DNA of 64,000 bases from Pseudomonadales bacterium (GTDB lineage Bacteria; Pseudomonadota; Gammaproteobacteria; Pseudomonadales; Halieaceae), in NCBI GenBank assembly GCA_024234855.1, contig JACKNN010000004.1:248001-312000 (forward strand). Direction: 5' to 3'. Of this stretch, positions 8,481-18,579 are shown one piece after another; position 1 is the first letter of the stretch, and each line of letters starts with the position of its first letter. The position numbers and the translations under genes were made by a program. Under the pieces are notes generated by a model, which saw only the letters and a program-made list of their open reading frames with translations, was not told the origin of the DNA and searched no databases.

Positions 8481-9494
8481 ATGTCCAAACGCAAGCTCAC
8501 TCGCCAGCAGGCCTGGCGCATCGAAAAAATCCAGGGGGAACGGACCCGGCGGGCCGACAAGCGCGACGCCCTGGTCGAGCAGTCCCTGGCCAGCGGGGCG
8601 CTCGGCCCGGAGCGGCACGGCCTCGTCACCGCCCACTTCGGCACCCAGGTGGAAGTCGAGTCCGTCCCCGGCCAACGCGTTCGCTGCCACCTGCGCGCCA
8701 ACCTCGAGGGCCTGGTCACCGGCGACCAGGTGGTGTGGTGCGCGGGCGAGCCCACCGGGGTCATCGTCGCGCAGGGCGAGCGCCACAGTGTGCTCTGCAG
8801 GCCAGACCCCTACGGCAAGCTCAAGCCCGTGGCAGCCAATATCGACCAGATCGTGGTGGTTATCGCGCCCCTGCCCGAACCGCACGCGATGCTGATCGAC
8901 CGCTACCTGGTGGCGGCCGAAACCGTGAACATCGAGCCGGTGATCCTGCTCAACAAGACCGACCTGCTGGCAGCGGACCCCAAGCTGCGCCAACAACTCG
9001 ATGAGCTGCTGGCGATCTACCCGACGCTGGGGTACCGCATTCTCCACACCTCGAGCAAGCGCGGCGGGCTGGAGGAGTTGCACGCGGCCCTGCGGGAGCG
9101 CACCAGCGTGTTCGTGGGGCAGTCGGGTGTCGGCAAATCCTCGCTGGTCAACGCGCTGCTGCCGGATGTGGCGCTGCGGGTGGGCGCCCTGTCGGAGAGC
9201 ACCAGCAAAGGCACCCATACCACCACCACCGCCCAGCTGTTCCACCTGCCCTCCGGCGGCAGCCTGATCGACTCGCCGGGCATCCGCGAGTTCGGCCTGT
9301 GGCATATGAGCAGGGAGCAGGTGGAACAGGGCTTTCGCGAGTTCCGGCCCCTGCTGGGCAGCTGCAAGTTCCGCGATTGCCGGCATGTGCATGAGCCGGG
9401 CTGCGCGATCCTCGGGGGGCTGGCGTCCGGTGCGATCAGCGAGAAGCGGATGGACAGTTATCGGCGGATTGTTGCCAGCCTGGAAGCTGGCTAA
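8481..9494 (+). CDS. rsgA: small ribosomal subunit biogenesis GTPase RsgA
   Basis: 337 residues from the ATG at 8481 (MSKRKLTRQQAWRIEKIQGE). RsgA is a circularly permuted GTPase assisting late 30S maturation. An OB fold is followed by the permuted G domain with the G4 motif LLNKTDLL preceding the P-loop GQSGVGKSSLVNALLP, then IDSPGIREFGLW. The C-terminal zinc finger CKFRDCRHVHEPGCAI is intact. The open frame extends upstream over the orn antisense strand; that extension is rejected. Convergent with psd. Confidence 0.96.
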   Translation: MSKRKLTRQQAWRIEKIQGERTRRADKRDALVEQSLASGALGPERHGLVTAHFGTQVEVESVPGQRVRCHLRANLEGLVTGDQVVWCAGEPTGVIVAQGERHSVLCRPDPYGKLKPVAANIDQIVVVIAPLPEPHAMLIDRYLVAAETVNIEPVILLNKTDLLAADPKLRQQLDELLAIYPTLGYRILHTSSKRGGLEELHAALRERTSVFVGQSGVGKSSLVNALLPDVALRVGALSESTSKGTHTTTTAQLFHLPSGGSLIDSPGIREFGLWHMSREQVEQGFREFRPLLGSCKFRDCRHVHEPGCAILGGLASGAISEKRMDSYRRIVASLEAG

Positions 9495-9550
9495 TCGGTT
9501 GTGGTGGCTGCCGGGCCGGTCGCGTAAACACCCGACCCAGAGACCAGCCC

Positions 9551-10399
9551 TCAGGCAAACTTACCCAAAGATTCACCCAACCGCGTCGGCGCACCCGCAA
9601 CATAAGCCGCATCAAACTCAACCGCATCCTTCGGAAACAGGAGGATAACGGTAGAGCCGAGCTTGAAGCGCCCCATCTCCTCACCCTGGGCGAGTTCAAT
9701 CGTGCGCGGCACCGCCACATAATCGTGATTCACCGGATTGCGGGTGGGTGGCGCCACCTGCCCTGACCAGACGGTTTCGATGCCTGCCACCACCATCGCC
9801 CCCACCAGAACCATCGCCATAGGTCCGGCGGCAGTATCGAAATAGCAAACCAGACGCTCATTTCTGGCAAACAGGCGCGGCACGTTCTCCGCGGTGACCT
9901 GGTTGACCGAGAACAGCTTCCCGGGGATGTAACTGGTGGCTGTCAGGCGTCCCGCCACTGGCATATGCACCCGGTGATAATCCCGCGGCGACAGGTAGAT
10001 GGTCGCAAACCAGCCGTCGGCGAACTGCTCTGCCCGCGACGCATCGCCACCCAGCAACTCCCAGGTACTGAAGGACTGGCCCTTGGCCTGGAACACGCGA
10101 CCGCCCTGGATGGCGCCCAACTGGCTGATGGAGCCATCGGCGGGGCAGACAATATCCGCCTCCGCCAGGGAACGGGCATCCTCCCGCAAAGGGCGGGTAA
10201 AAAACGCATTGAAGGAAGCATAACCGGTGGGATCCGGGTCGGCGGCCTCGGTCATATCCACGTTGAAATGACGGATAAAAATGTGAATCAGCCAGTTTTT
10301 CAGCCACAACGGGTGGCGCAAGTCCGCCAGCCACCCGGCACAGCGTGACAACAGGTGCTGCGGTAAAATATGCTGTAAAATAATGAATAACTTGTCCAT
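9551..10399 (-). CDS. psd: phosphatidylserine decarboxylase proenzyme
   Basis: 282 residues. Psd is the pyruvoyl-dependent inner-membrane enzyme that makes phosphatidylethanolamine. The self-cleavage motif LGST is at residues 247-250, so cleavage between Gly248 and Ser249 would give the beta and alpha chains. YHRVHMPVAG carries the catalytic-region histidines and DADGSIS-like CPADGSIS lies near residue 86. Next to rsgA as in E. coli. Only about 60 bp separate it from the divergent gene at 10459. Confidence 0.95.
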   Translation of the reverse strand: MDKLFIILQHILPQHLLSRCAGWLADLRHPLWLKNWLIHIFIRHFNVDMTEAADPDPTGYASFNAFFTRPLREDARSLAEADIVCPADGSISQLGAIQGGRVFQAKGQSFSTWELLGGDASRAEQFADGWFATIYLSPRDYHRVHMPVAGRLTATSYIPGKLFSVNQVTAENVPRLFARNERLVCYFDTAAGPMAMVLVGAMVVAGIETVWSGQVAPPTRNPVNHDYVAVPRTIELAQGEEMGRFKLGSTVILLFPKDAVEFDAAYVAGAPTRLGESLGKFA

Positions 10400-10458
10400 G
10401 AGTTGTAGTGTTATACCGGTAGATTAATAAAAATAGACATTGCGAGGTGAGTATAACA

Positions 10459-11607
10459 GTGAAGATGTGGCTGCTGGCACTTATCATCACCGCTCCCGTC
10501 CTGGCAGATGACCAGCAATCGCCGAAGGCCGACCCATCCGACAGCATCCGGGGCTGGGAGGCGGCAGCGCCCGCAGACGATCCCAACCAACCCCCTGAAA
10601 ACTGGATGGACTCCAGCCACAGCTATGCCACCGAACAGGCACAGGCACTCACCGAGTGGATGGACGACTACTTTGGCGAGCCGAATTATGAGCTCGAATC
10701 CGCGGAATCCCAGGTGCGCATCGACTTCACCACCGACTGGGACGAGCAGGACGGCACCAATAACAACGTGCGCCTGCGCGGCAAAATCCAGGTCCCCAGG
10801 ATATCGAAGCGCCTCAACCTGGTATTCAGCGACGAGGGCGGTGACGAACTTGACCCCGACCGCGAGGAGCGCAAACTGGACGACAGTTTCGGCCTGTTGT
10901 ACCGGGTCTCGGAGGGCAAGCACTCGCGCTTTGACCTCACCATGGGTATCAGCTGGAACAACGTTCGACCGGGGGTGCGCTACCGCTACCAGGGCGCCCT
11001 GAGCGATGTGAGCACCTACCGCTTCACCCAGCGACTGCAGTATGAAAACAGCGAGGGCGGCTACGCCACCAGCCAGATCGAGCTGAACCGGGTGCTGGAC
11101 GAAGACACCATCCTGCGCTGGAACAACCGGGCAGTGTATGGCGAGGAAACCAACGGCACGGAATGGCTGTCACGCGTGTCCCTGTTCCAGCGCCACAAGA
11201 CGATAAACGGCAAACGCCAGATGGGCATCAACTACTTTGGCGCGGTCAACGGCTTCACTGATCCCGATTATGTAAAGAACTATCGCCTGGGTGTCCTGTT
11301 CCGCCGCCAGGTCTACCGCGACTACCTGTTCCTGGAACTGGAACCGGCCTATAACTATCGCAAGGAAAACGAGGATGCAAACCGCCAGTTCGCCTGGAGC
11401 ATAGCCCTGCGCCTGCAGATTGCGCTGGAGCGCGACCTGGCCCGCAAGAAGAACAGGAATAAAGCCCAGCGCAAGGGCGCTGATCCGACCGCAGGCACCG
11501 CCTCCGGCGAGGCGCTGCTTGCGCCGGAGGAGAAAGGGAGCCCTGGCCAGCCGGCCACTGACTCCCTGCCCACCGACTATTCCGCGTACACGGAGGACGA
11601 CCTATAG
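10459..11607 (+). CDS. putative exported beta-rich (outer-membrane-like) protein
   Basis: 382 residues from a GTG at 10459, chosen because GAGGTGA sits eight bases upstream; the frame opens at 10447 and an ATG lies at 10465. A Sec signal peptide (MKMWLLALIITAPVLA) is followed by an acidic linker and then, from about residue 80, alternating amphipathic beta strands rich in aromatic residues (RVSEGKHSRFDLTMGISWNN, RFTQRLQYENSEGGYATSQI). The last about 55 residues are low-complexity Ala/Gly/Pro. This looks like an outer-membrane barrel or periplasmic sheet protein, but I do not recognise the family. Its stop overlaps the convergent phoH-like gene by six bases. Confidence 0.7.
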   Translation: MKMWLLALIITAPVLADDQQSPKADPSDSIRGWEAAAPADDPNQPPENWMDSSHSYATEQAQALTEWMDDYFGEPNYELESAESQVRIDFTTDWDEQDGTNNNVRLRGKIQVPRISKRLNLVFSDEGGDELDPDREERKLDDSFGLLYRVSEGKHSRFDLTMGISWNNVRPGVRYRYQGALSDVSTYRFTQRLQYENSEGGYATSQIELNRVLDEDTILRWNNRAVYGEETNGTEWLSRVSLFQRHKTINGKRQMGINYFGAVNGFTDPDYVKNYRLGVLFRRQVYRDYLFLELEPAYNYRKENEDANRQFAWSIALRLQIALERDLARKKNRNKAQRKGADPTAGTASGEALLAPEEKGSPGQPATDSLPTDYSAYTEDDL

Positions 11608-13041
11608 GTTTTCCTCGGCGAACGCCGCCAGCCTGGAACGCACAATACCATTCACATGCATGATGCCTGCATGGGGGTATTGCTTGCTCTTTTCCACCAG
11701 GTAGGTGAGCCCGGACGTGAGCGGTGAAATGTACTTGTTGTCGATCTGGGCGAGATTGCCCAGTACCACGATCTTGGAGTCCGCCCCCACCCTGCTGATC
11801 ACTGACTTGAGCTGGAACTGGGTCAGGCCCTGGGCCTCGTCAATAATGATATAGGCATTGTTGAACGAGCGGCCCCGCATGAAGTTGAGCGACTTGAACT
11901 GGATATTGGCCCGCTCTTTCACGTAACTGATACTGCCGTGGCACGACTCGTCCGTGCCGTGCAGGATCTCCAGGTTGTCGTCAAAAGCTGCCAGCCAGGG
12001 CGCCATCTTTTCCTCCTCCGTCCCCGGCAGGAAGCCGATTTCTTCGGCCAGTGGCGGGGTGGAGCGGGCCACGATCAGCTTGGAGTAACGCTTCTGCTCC
12101 AGGATGGCGTGCACCCCGTAGGCCAATGCCAGCAGGGTCTTGCCTGAGCCGGCAGGCCCGGTCATCACAGTCATGTCAACGTTGTCGTCCGCCAGCAGCG
12201 ACATGGCCATAGCCTGTTCCAGGTTGCGCGGTACCAGGCCCCAGAAGCGGCGGTTCATCAGATTGTCGCGACTGTCACAGCGCAGGTACACGTACTCCTT
12301 TTCCACCCGCCTGACGAAGGCCATGAACTGCAGGTCGTCGTACAGAAACATATTGGGATAGGCCTGGGGCAGGGACTTACGGGGAATACGGTGCAGGGTG
12401 CAGTCGCCCTCACGCAGGGTATCCACCTCGCTGATGGTGGACCAGAAATCGCCTTCTATATGTTCGTAGCCGCGTGCCAGCAGGTCGATATCATCCAGCA
12501 CCCGGTCCCGGCGGTAATCCTCGACATGCACCAGGCCCGAACCCTTGGCCTTGATCCGCATGTTGATGTCCTTGGTCACCAGGCAGACAAACTCGTTGGG
12601 GTGCTCCGCCTGCAGGCGCAGGGCGACATTGATGATCCGGTTGTCATTGGCCTGCGCCTGGGTGTCGTCCAGGTAGGGCACCGCGGAGTTGTCCGCCATG
12701 CGCTGGTCCGGGTAGATCGCCAGGGTGCCCATGGCGCTGCCGTCCAGACTGGTGCCGGGCACATCTACCCCCTCCTGGATCTGCTGGGGCGAGGCGTTAT
12801 CCACCACCTTGTCGATCATCTGGATAGCGATGCGGGCCTCGCGGCTGACGGTTTTGTCGTGCCGGTCCTTGATGTGATCCAGTTCCTCCAGGACGGTCAT
12901 GGGAATCACGATGTGGTGTTGCTTGAAGGCGGTTACCGCCGTGGGGTCGTGCAGCAGGACGTTGGTGTCCAGCACATAGGTCTTCTTGGTGACAGATTTA
13001 AGGGTTGTTTTTTCTACGCGCAGGGCGGAGCCTGAGTCCAT
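11602..13041 (-). CDS. PIN-PhoH fusion protein (PhoH2 family)
   Basis: 479 residues. An N-terminal PIN ribonuclease domain (KKTYVLDTNVLLHDPTAVTA, VIPMTVLEELDHIKD, VCLVTKDINMRIKAKG) is joined to a PhoH ATPase/helicase domain with Walker A GPAGSGKTLLALAYG near residue 295 and Walker B-like AYIIIDEAQGLT. PhoH2 proteins are sequence-specific RNA helicase/RNases. ATG at 13041 is preceded by GAGGAA. Monocistronic, divergent from the RNase II gene, so two RNA-degrading enzymes face away from one intergenic region. Confidence 0.93.
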   Translation of the reverse strand: MDSGSALRVEKTTLKSVTKKTYVLDTNVLLHDPTAVTAFKQHHIVIPMTVLEELDHIKDRHDKTVSREARIAIQMIDKVVDNASPQQIQEGVDVPGTSLDGSAMGTLAIYPDQRMADNSAVPYLDDTQAQANDNRIINVALRLQAEHPNEFVCLVTKDINMRIKAKGSGLVHVEDYRRDRVLDDIDLLARGYEHIEGDFWSTISEVDTLREGDCTLHRIPRKSLPQAYPNMFLYDDLQFMAFVRRVEKEYVYLRCDSRDNLMNRRFWGLVPRNLEQAMAMSLLADDNVDMTVMTGPAGSGKTLLALAYGVHAILEQKRYSKLIVARSTPPLAEEIGFLPGTEEEKMAPWLAAFDDNLEILHGTDESCHGSISYVKERANIQFKSLNFMRGRSFNNAYIIIDEAQGLTQFQLKSVISRVGADSKIVVLGNLAQIDNKYISPLTSGLTYLVEKSKQYPHAGIMHVNGIVRSRLAAFAEENL

Positions 13042-13469
13042 AGAGGATTCCTCATCAAAGTATCACGGGGTAATGGTCTGGCGGAAATCTGCTGGTCGGG
13101 GTCCGACGGCACCCGTCGGGGTCGAGGTGGCTGGGAGGGTGTTCTGCTCAGCCAGCGGCGCGATGCCGGGGGCGTATGATGCTGGAGCCCTGGTGGCTCG
13201 GTGGCAGCGCCTGGGCGCTTTGTATGTGACACATGGCAACAGACGATGTGCTGTCCTGCCTGCATCCGGAAATCAGTCAATGGCTCTTCCCGGCGGGGGC
13301 TGGTTACTACCGCGTTGCACCGATTATCAAACCCTCTTCGCCGGCCTGTCAATGGCAACAGGGCAAATGGCCCGCAAATCGCGCCGCCGGGACATAACTC
13401 ACTGACACGGCGGGCGATTTCCGCTAGGATAGCGCGCCTGTATTCAAGAACCTATAAGTAGCTCCCTCG
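13042..13469. other. 428-bp intergenic region between phoH2-like and rnb
   Basis: No well-supported gene. The rnb promoter candidate lies at the right end. Short overlapping frames occur on both strands, including one from ATG 13233 to TAA 13397 (54 residues) without a ribosome binding site or recognisable homology. No tRNA-like T-loop and no T-tract terminator were seen. Confidence 0.6.
13402..13430 (+). promoter_or_regulatory. candidate sigma-70 promoter for the RNase II gene
   Basis: CTGACA (13402-13407) and TAGGAT (13425-13430) are separated by exactly 17 bases: five of six matches to the -35 consensus and four of six to the -10. The start codon is 40 bases downstream of the -10. Confidence 0.6.
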
Positions 13470-15482
13470 ATGCTCAACCAGGACTCCCTGTCGCAACTGA
13501 AAGGCCTCAAATCCCAGATGGAGGCTGAGAAGGAGCGCGCTGAGGCTGTGATCAAGGGTACGCAGAATCGTTACGGTTTTGCGGTACTCGACGACGGCCG
13601 TGAAATTTTTATCCCGCCGGACGAGATGCTGAAGGTGTTTCCCGATGACCGGGTGATGGTCTGTATCCGGCCCGCCAAGGACAACAAGACCATTGCTGAC
13701 ATCGAGAAGCTGGTGGACAGCCCGCTGGGCGACTTCACCGGCCGCTGCGTGCGCAAGGGCAAGGCGGTGTTTGTCGAACCGGACCTGCAGCAGCTGAACC
13801 GCTGGCTGTTTATCCCGCCCCACGCGCGCAATGGCGTCAAGGAGGGCGACTATGTGCGCTGCGCGATCCTGCGCCATCCCATTCGCGACGGCAAGCCGCA
13901 GGCGAAGGTGCTGGCTGTCATCGGCGATGACAATACACCCGGGATCGAGAATCTCTACAGCATGGCCAAGTATCGGCTGGCTGCGGAGTGGAGCAGCGCC
14001 TGCAAACACGAAGTCGAGCGCCTGGTGGCCAATTGCCGGCCGCTGGAAACCGGGAAACGGCGGGACCTCACCGACCTGGAATTCATCTCCATCGATACCG
14101 TCAAAACACAGGACATCGACGATGCCCTGTACGCCGAAATAAGCAGCGACGGCTGGACCCTGTTTGTGGCGATCGCGGACCCGACCGCGTATATCGACGC
14201 CGACAGCGAACTGCATCGCGACATCGCCGCCCGGGGCGCATCCGTATATTTTCACGGCGACGTCCTGCCCATGCTGCCGGAGCAGTTGTCGCAGGACACC
14301 TGCGCCCTGTCCGAGGGCAGCGATCGCCCCGCCCTGGTCTGCAAGGTCGCTATCAGCGATAGCGGCGAGGTCGGGGATTTTGAGTTTATCGAGGCCACCG
14401 TGCGCTCGCGGGGCAAACTGTCGTACTACGGGGTCGAGCGCTACCTGAATGGCCAGGGCGATGACCTGATGAGCCACGCCACCCCGCTGGAGGCCTTGTA
14501 CCAGGTATTTCGCGCCCTGCGCGCGCACCGGGAGGCGCACGGACTGGTGATGGAGGACCGGCGGGAATTCCGCTGGATCCTCAACGATAGCAAGCAGATA
14601 GAGACCATAGAGCCGTTCGAGAAGCTCCTGTCCCAGAAACTGGTGGAAGAGTGCATGATCGCCGCGAATCGCTGCGCCGCGCAATTCCTACGCCAGCGGG
14701 GCGCCAACGGCCCCTTCGTCACCCATCCCGGTATCCGCGCCGACCGACTGGATGAGGCCCGCAAATTTTTGGCGATGCACGCGCCAGCCGTGGCGGAGCT
14801 CGACCCCACCACGGTGGAGGGCTACCGCGACATCATGCGCTGCCTGTCCTCCCAGGAGCACAAACTGCCGTTGCGGGGTATGATCAACCGCCTGCTGACC
14901 CGCGCCGAGTTGAGCACCCAACCGGGCGCCCATATGGGCATGGCGCTGGACACGTACACCAACTGCACCTCACCGCTGCGCAAATACGTGGATTTTCTGG
15001 TGCACCTGCAAATCAAGGCACAACTGCACCAGCAAAAATCCGACCGGGTGAGCCCCCCGGTACTCGCCACGCTGGCGCAGCGCCTGCAAAATACCCGCAC
15101 TGCCACCCAGGAAGCGGAGCGCTGGCTGGCGGGCAAATACCTGGCCAGGCTGGCCGCCAGCGGCGAGGACGTGACGTTCAAAGCCCATATCACCCACGTC
15201 AACAGCAGCGGCTTTACCGTGCGCCTGGATGACAACGGCCTGGAAGGCTTCGTGGATTTACGCAAGGATCCGGAGAAGTTCAGTTATGACAAGTGGACAT
15301 CGAGCCTGACCAGCACCACCCGCCGGTTCCAGCTGGAGCAATCGGTCGAGCTGTGCTTCCTGGTGGTGGACGCGGCAAACCAGTACCGCGCCATGTTCAG
15401 GCTGGTGGAGGGCTGCGGCCTGAAGCCGCCAAAGAAGCCCGAGGTGAAGACTGCCCCCGACGCGGACGCGGCGGCGAGCTAA
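13470..15482 (+). CDS. rnb: exoribonuclease II (RNB family)
   Basis: 670 residues, nearer to RNase II (about 645) than RNase R (about 800). RNase II degrades single-stranded mRNA 3'-5'. N-terminal cold-shock-like OB folds (about 1-160) precede the RNB catalytic domain with the metal motif ISIDTVKTQDIDDAL (Asp215, 217, 218), and a C-terminal S1 domain (about 555-640) contains THVNSSGFTVRLDDNGLEGF. SPLRKYVDFLVHLQIKAQL is the conserved RNB tail motif. Start ATG 13470 has a weak ribosome binding site. The stop overlaps the convergent small gene by four bases. Confidence 0.9.
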   Translation: MLNQDSLSQLKGLKSQMEAEKERAEAVIKGTQNRYGFAVLDDGREIFIPPDEMLKVFPDDRVMVCIRPAKDNKTIADIEKLVDSPLGDFTGRCVRKGKAVFVEPDLQQLNRWLFIPPHARNGVKEGDYVRCAILRHPIRDGKPQAKVLAVIGDDNTPGIENLYSMAKYRLAAEWSSACKHEVERLVANCRPLETGKRRDLTDLEFISIDTVKTQDIDDALYAEISSDGWTLFVAIADPTAYIDADSELHRDIAARGASVYFHGDVLPMLPEQLSQDTCALSEGSDRPALVCKVAISDSGEVGDFEFIEATVRSRGKLSYYGVERYLNGQGDDLMSHATPLEALYQVFRALRAHREAHGLVMEDRREFRWILNDSKQIETIEPFEKLLSQKLVEECMIAANRCAAQFLRQRGANGPFVTHPGIRADRLDEARKFLAMHAPAVAELDPTTVEGYRDIMRCLSSQEHKLPLRGMINRLLTRAELSTQPGAHMGMALDTYTNCTSPLRKYVDFLVHLQIKAQLHQQKSDRVSPPVLATLAQRLQNTRTATQEAERWLAGKYLARLAASGEDVTFKAHITHVNSSGFTVRLDDNGLEGFVDLRKDPEKFSYDKWTSSLTSTTRRFQLEQSVELCFLVVDAANQYRAMFRLVEGCGLKPPKKPEVKTAPDADAAAS

Positions 15483-15784
15483 TGGGCGCGGCGGTCGAGC
15501 ACTGACGTTTTGCCCACCCGGGCAATGGCGTGCAGGCCGTCCGTCAGGCAGGCCTGGACCCGGGTCACCAACTGGATCATTTCCGCTACACCCAGTGCCC
15601 GCAGGTAATGCCCCATATCGCGGTGGGTGTCCAGCTCGACACGGGTATCCACCAGGCGAAACGCCTGGATGATCAGTTGCTCGCTGGAGTTAAAGTCACC
15701 TTCCTGCCCGAAAATCAGCTTGGTGAAGGTATCCACGATAGCCATTTCACTGATGGCGCCATCCGTGCTGCATTCGTGAGCCAT
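15479..15784 (-). CDS. conserved-looking hypothetical protein, 101 aa
   Basis: Begins MAHECSTDGAISEMAIVD at the ATG at 15784; the frame stays open to 15826. Soluble, mixed helical, no signal peptide, membrane segment or motif. Segments such as LVDTRVELDTHRDMGHYLRA suggest a compact helical fold. Single-gene unit between rnb and asnS. Function unknown; I do not recognise the family. Confidence 0.6.
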   Translation of the reverse strand: MAHECSTDGAISEMAIVDTFTKLIFGQEGDFNSSEQLIIQAFRLVDTRVELDTHRDMGHYLRALGVAEMIQLVTRVQACLTDGLHAIARVGKTSVLDRRAH

Positions 15785-15969
15785 GTTCACCAACTTACCC
15801 CCGATTAATGGTCCCACCCGCGCCAAACCGCCGTTTCATGCGCCAGGGGAGTACTTGAGTATGGCTGAAACGAGCCCACGGACCGGTCAATATTTAGTCA
15901 ATATTTCACAAAACCGGTGCCGCGGGTGACCGATTCACCCCATATGGGGCAGGAAACCGGGCCGCCAGG

Positions 15970-17367
<1,398 letters not shown>

Positions 17368-17382
17368 GTGCCGGCTGGACCT

Positions 17383-17937
17383 CTATCTGGCGATGCGGGT
17401 AATTTTGCTGCCTTCCAATGTCAGGTTGTACATCAACCCGGTATTGGAAAAAATGAAGCCCACCACGGATTCCCCGACGGTCTGCGAGTCGAAACTGCCG
17501 TCGGCGCCCAGCTTGACCAGCGCCACACTGCCGTCGACGCCGACTTTCCAACCGGCGCTGTTCTGGAATTTTTTCAGGGCCTCATCGGTCATGAAAAGAA
17601 TGACCTCCGCCTTGGTCTGCACTCCCACCTGCAGTCCGAACGAGGCCCCGGCGGTGACGAAATAGGACGTCGGCTTGCCCGGCACCAGCAGCGAACCCTC
17701 TCCGTACTCGCCGCCCACCCCAAACCCCATCTTCACGACATCGGGAAACACCAGGACACCGGAGGCCTTATCCACCAGCTCCCCGGCTGCGGTGGAGTGA
17801 GCCCGCAACTTGAGCAGCGCCTCGGCGCTGCCAGCATCGATCACCGCCCTGGTATCCGCCCACAGCAGCGGCGCGGGCAACAGCAGCAACAAGCCCAGCA
17901 GCGGGCCCATCAAACCGGCCCGTTTTGAATTGAACAT
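17383..17937 (-). CDS. SYLF (YSC84/DUF500) domain exported protein
   Basis: 184 residues. Signal peptide (LLGLLLLLPAPLLWA) then a full SYLF lipid-binding domain: KASGVLVFPDVVKMGFGVGG, GSLLVPGKPTSYFVTAGASF, GLQVGVQTKAEVILFMT, and a C-terminal GASVALVKLG-like stretch. In bacteria these are periplasmic or outer-membrane-associated and poorly understood. The ATG at 17937 is preceded by AAGGAGA at ideal spacing. Confidence 0.9.
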   Translation of the reverse strand: MFNSKRAGLMGPLLGLLLLLPAPLLWADTRAVIDAGSAEALLKLRAHSTAAGELVDKASGVLVFPDVVKMGFGVGGEYGEGSLLVPGKPTSYFVTAGASFGLQVGVQTKAEVILFMTDEALKKFQNSAGWKVGVDGSVALVKLGADGSFDSQTVGESVVGFIFSNTGLMYNLTLEGSKITRIAR

Positions 17938-18145
17938 TGGTACGTCTCCTTATGATTATCGATGTCCCGGGGCGAACCGCTTTCCCCATCGACCTGCCTC
18001 GCGCCCCGCGAAGCAGGGCAATTCTACACCAACACCAGCGCCCGGTGCAGCGACAGGGCACTCGGGCCGGGCACTTGTGACGGATTTAAAATGCAGTTCT
18101 AATGTGGTCCCCGTGGCTCTCCACACCGGCACCGCAGGAAATTGC

Positions 18146-18538
18146 ATGAAACAGGACAAGATCAAGTCCCTGGAGGGAGGCAACTACCTCAGCTTCTCCA
18201 CCCGCAGGAAATCCGGCGAATTCGTCGCCACACCGGTCTGGTTCGCCCCGGATGGTGACAGCTACTACCTGTTTTCGGCCGGTAACGCCGGCAAGGTAAA
18301 GCGCCTGCGCAATTTCAGCGAAGCGCGCATTGCCGCCTGTACGGCAAGTGGCCGGCTGACCGGTGACTGGCTGGAAACGAAAGCCTGGCTGCTGGAAAAA
18401 CCCGCCGACAACGCCAGGGCGCTCAAGGCCCTGCGCCGCAAGTACGGCTGGCAGATGGCCATCGGCGACTGCTTCGCCTCGCTCACGGGGAGAATGGGTC
18501 GCCGGCAATATATCCGGGTTGAACGGCCCGGCGAGTGA
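18146..18538 (+). CDS. PPOX-class (split-barrel flavin-binding fold) protein
   Basis: 130 residues from the ATG at 18146. The opening strand pattern (GGNYLSFSTRRKSGEFVATP, VWFAPDGDSYYLFSA, KVKRLRNFSEARIAACTASG) is that of small pyridoxamine-phosphate-oxidase-like split barrels that bind FMN or F420; RIAACTASGRLTGDWL is typical. The substrate is unknown. Convergent with the following lipoprotein; GCAGGAA precedes the start. Confidence 0.8.
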   Translation: MKQDKIKSLEGGNYLSFSTRRKSGEFVATPVWFAPDGDSYYLFSAGNAGKVKRLRNFSEARIAACTASGRLTGDWLETKAWLLEKPADNARALKALRRKYGWQMAIGDCFASLTGRMGRRQYIRVERPGE

Positions 18539-18579
18539 GCAGGCGCCGCACTGCACTACTGGCGCTCTGCCGCTGCGAT

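Noticed and set aside
7851..9392. 513-residue minus-strand frame covering orn and most of rsgA
   Set aside because: Only its last 181 residues are Orn; the extension is antisense to rsgA with typical high-GC shadow composition.
13233..13397. 54-residue open frame upstream of rnb
   Set aside because: ATG start but no ribosome binding site and no recognisable homology; overlaps other short frames on both strands.
12986..13405. 139-residue frame over the phoH2-like start and the intergenic region
   Set aside because: Overlaps a well-supported gene on the opposite strand and its amino-acid composition is that of a shadow frame.
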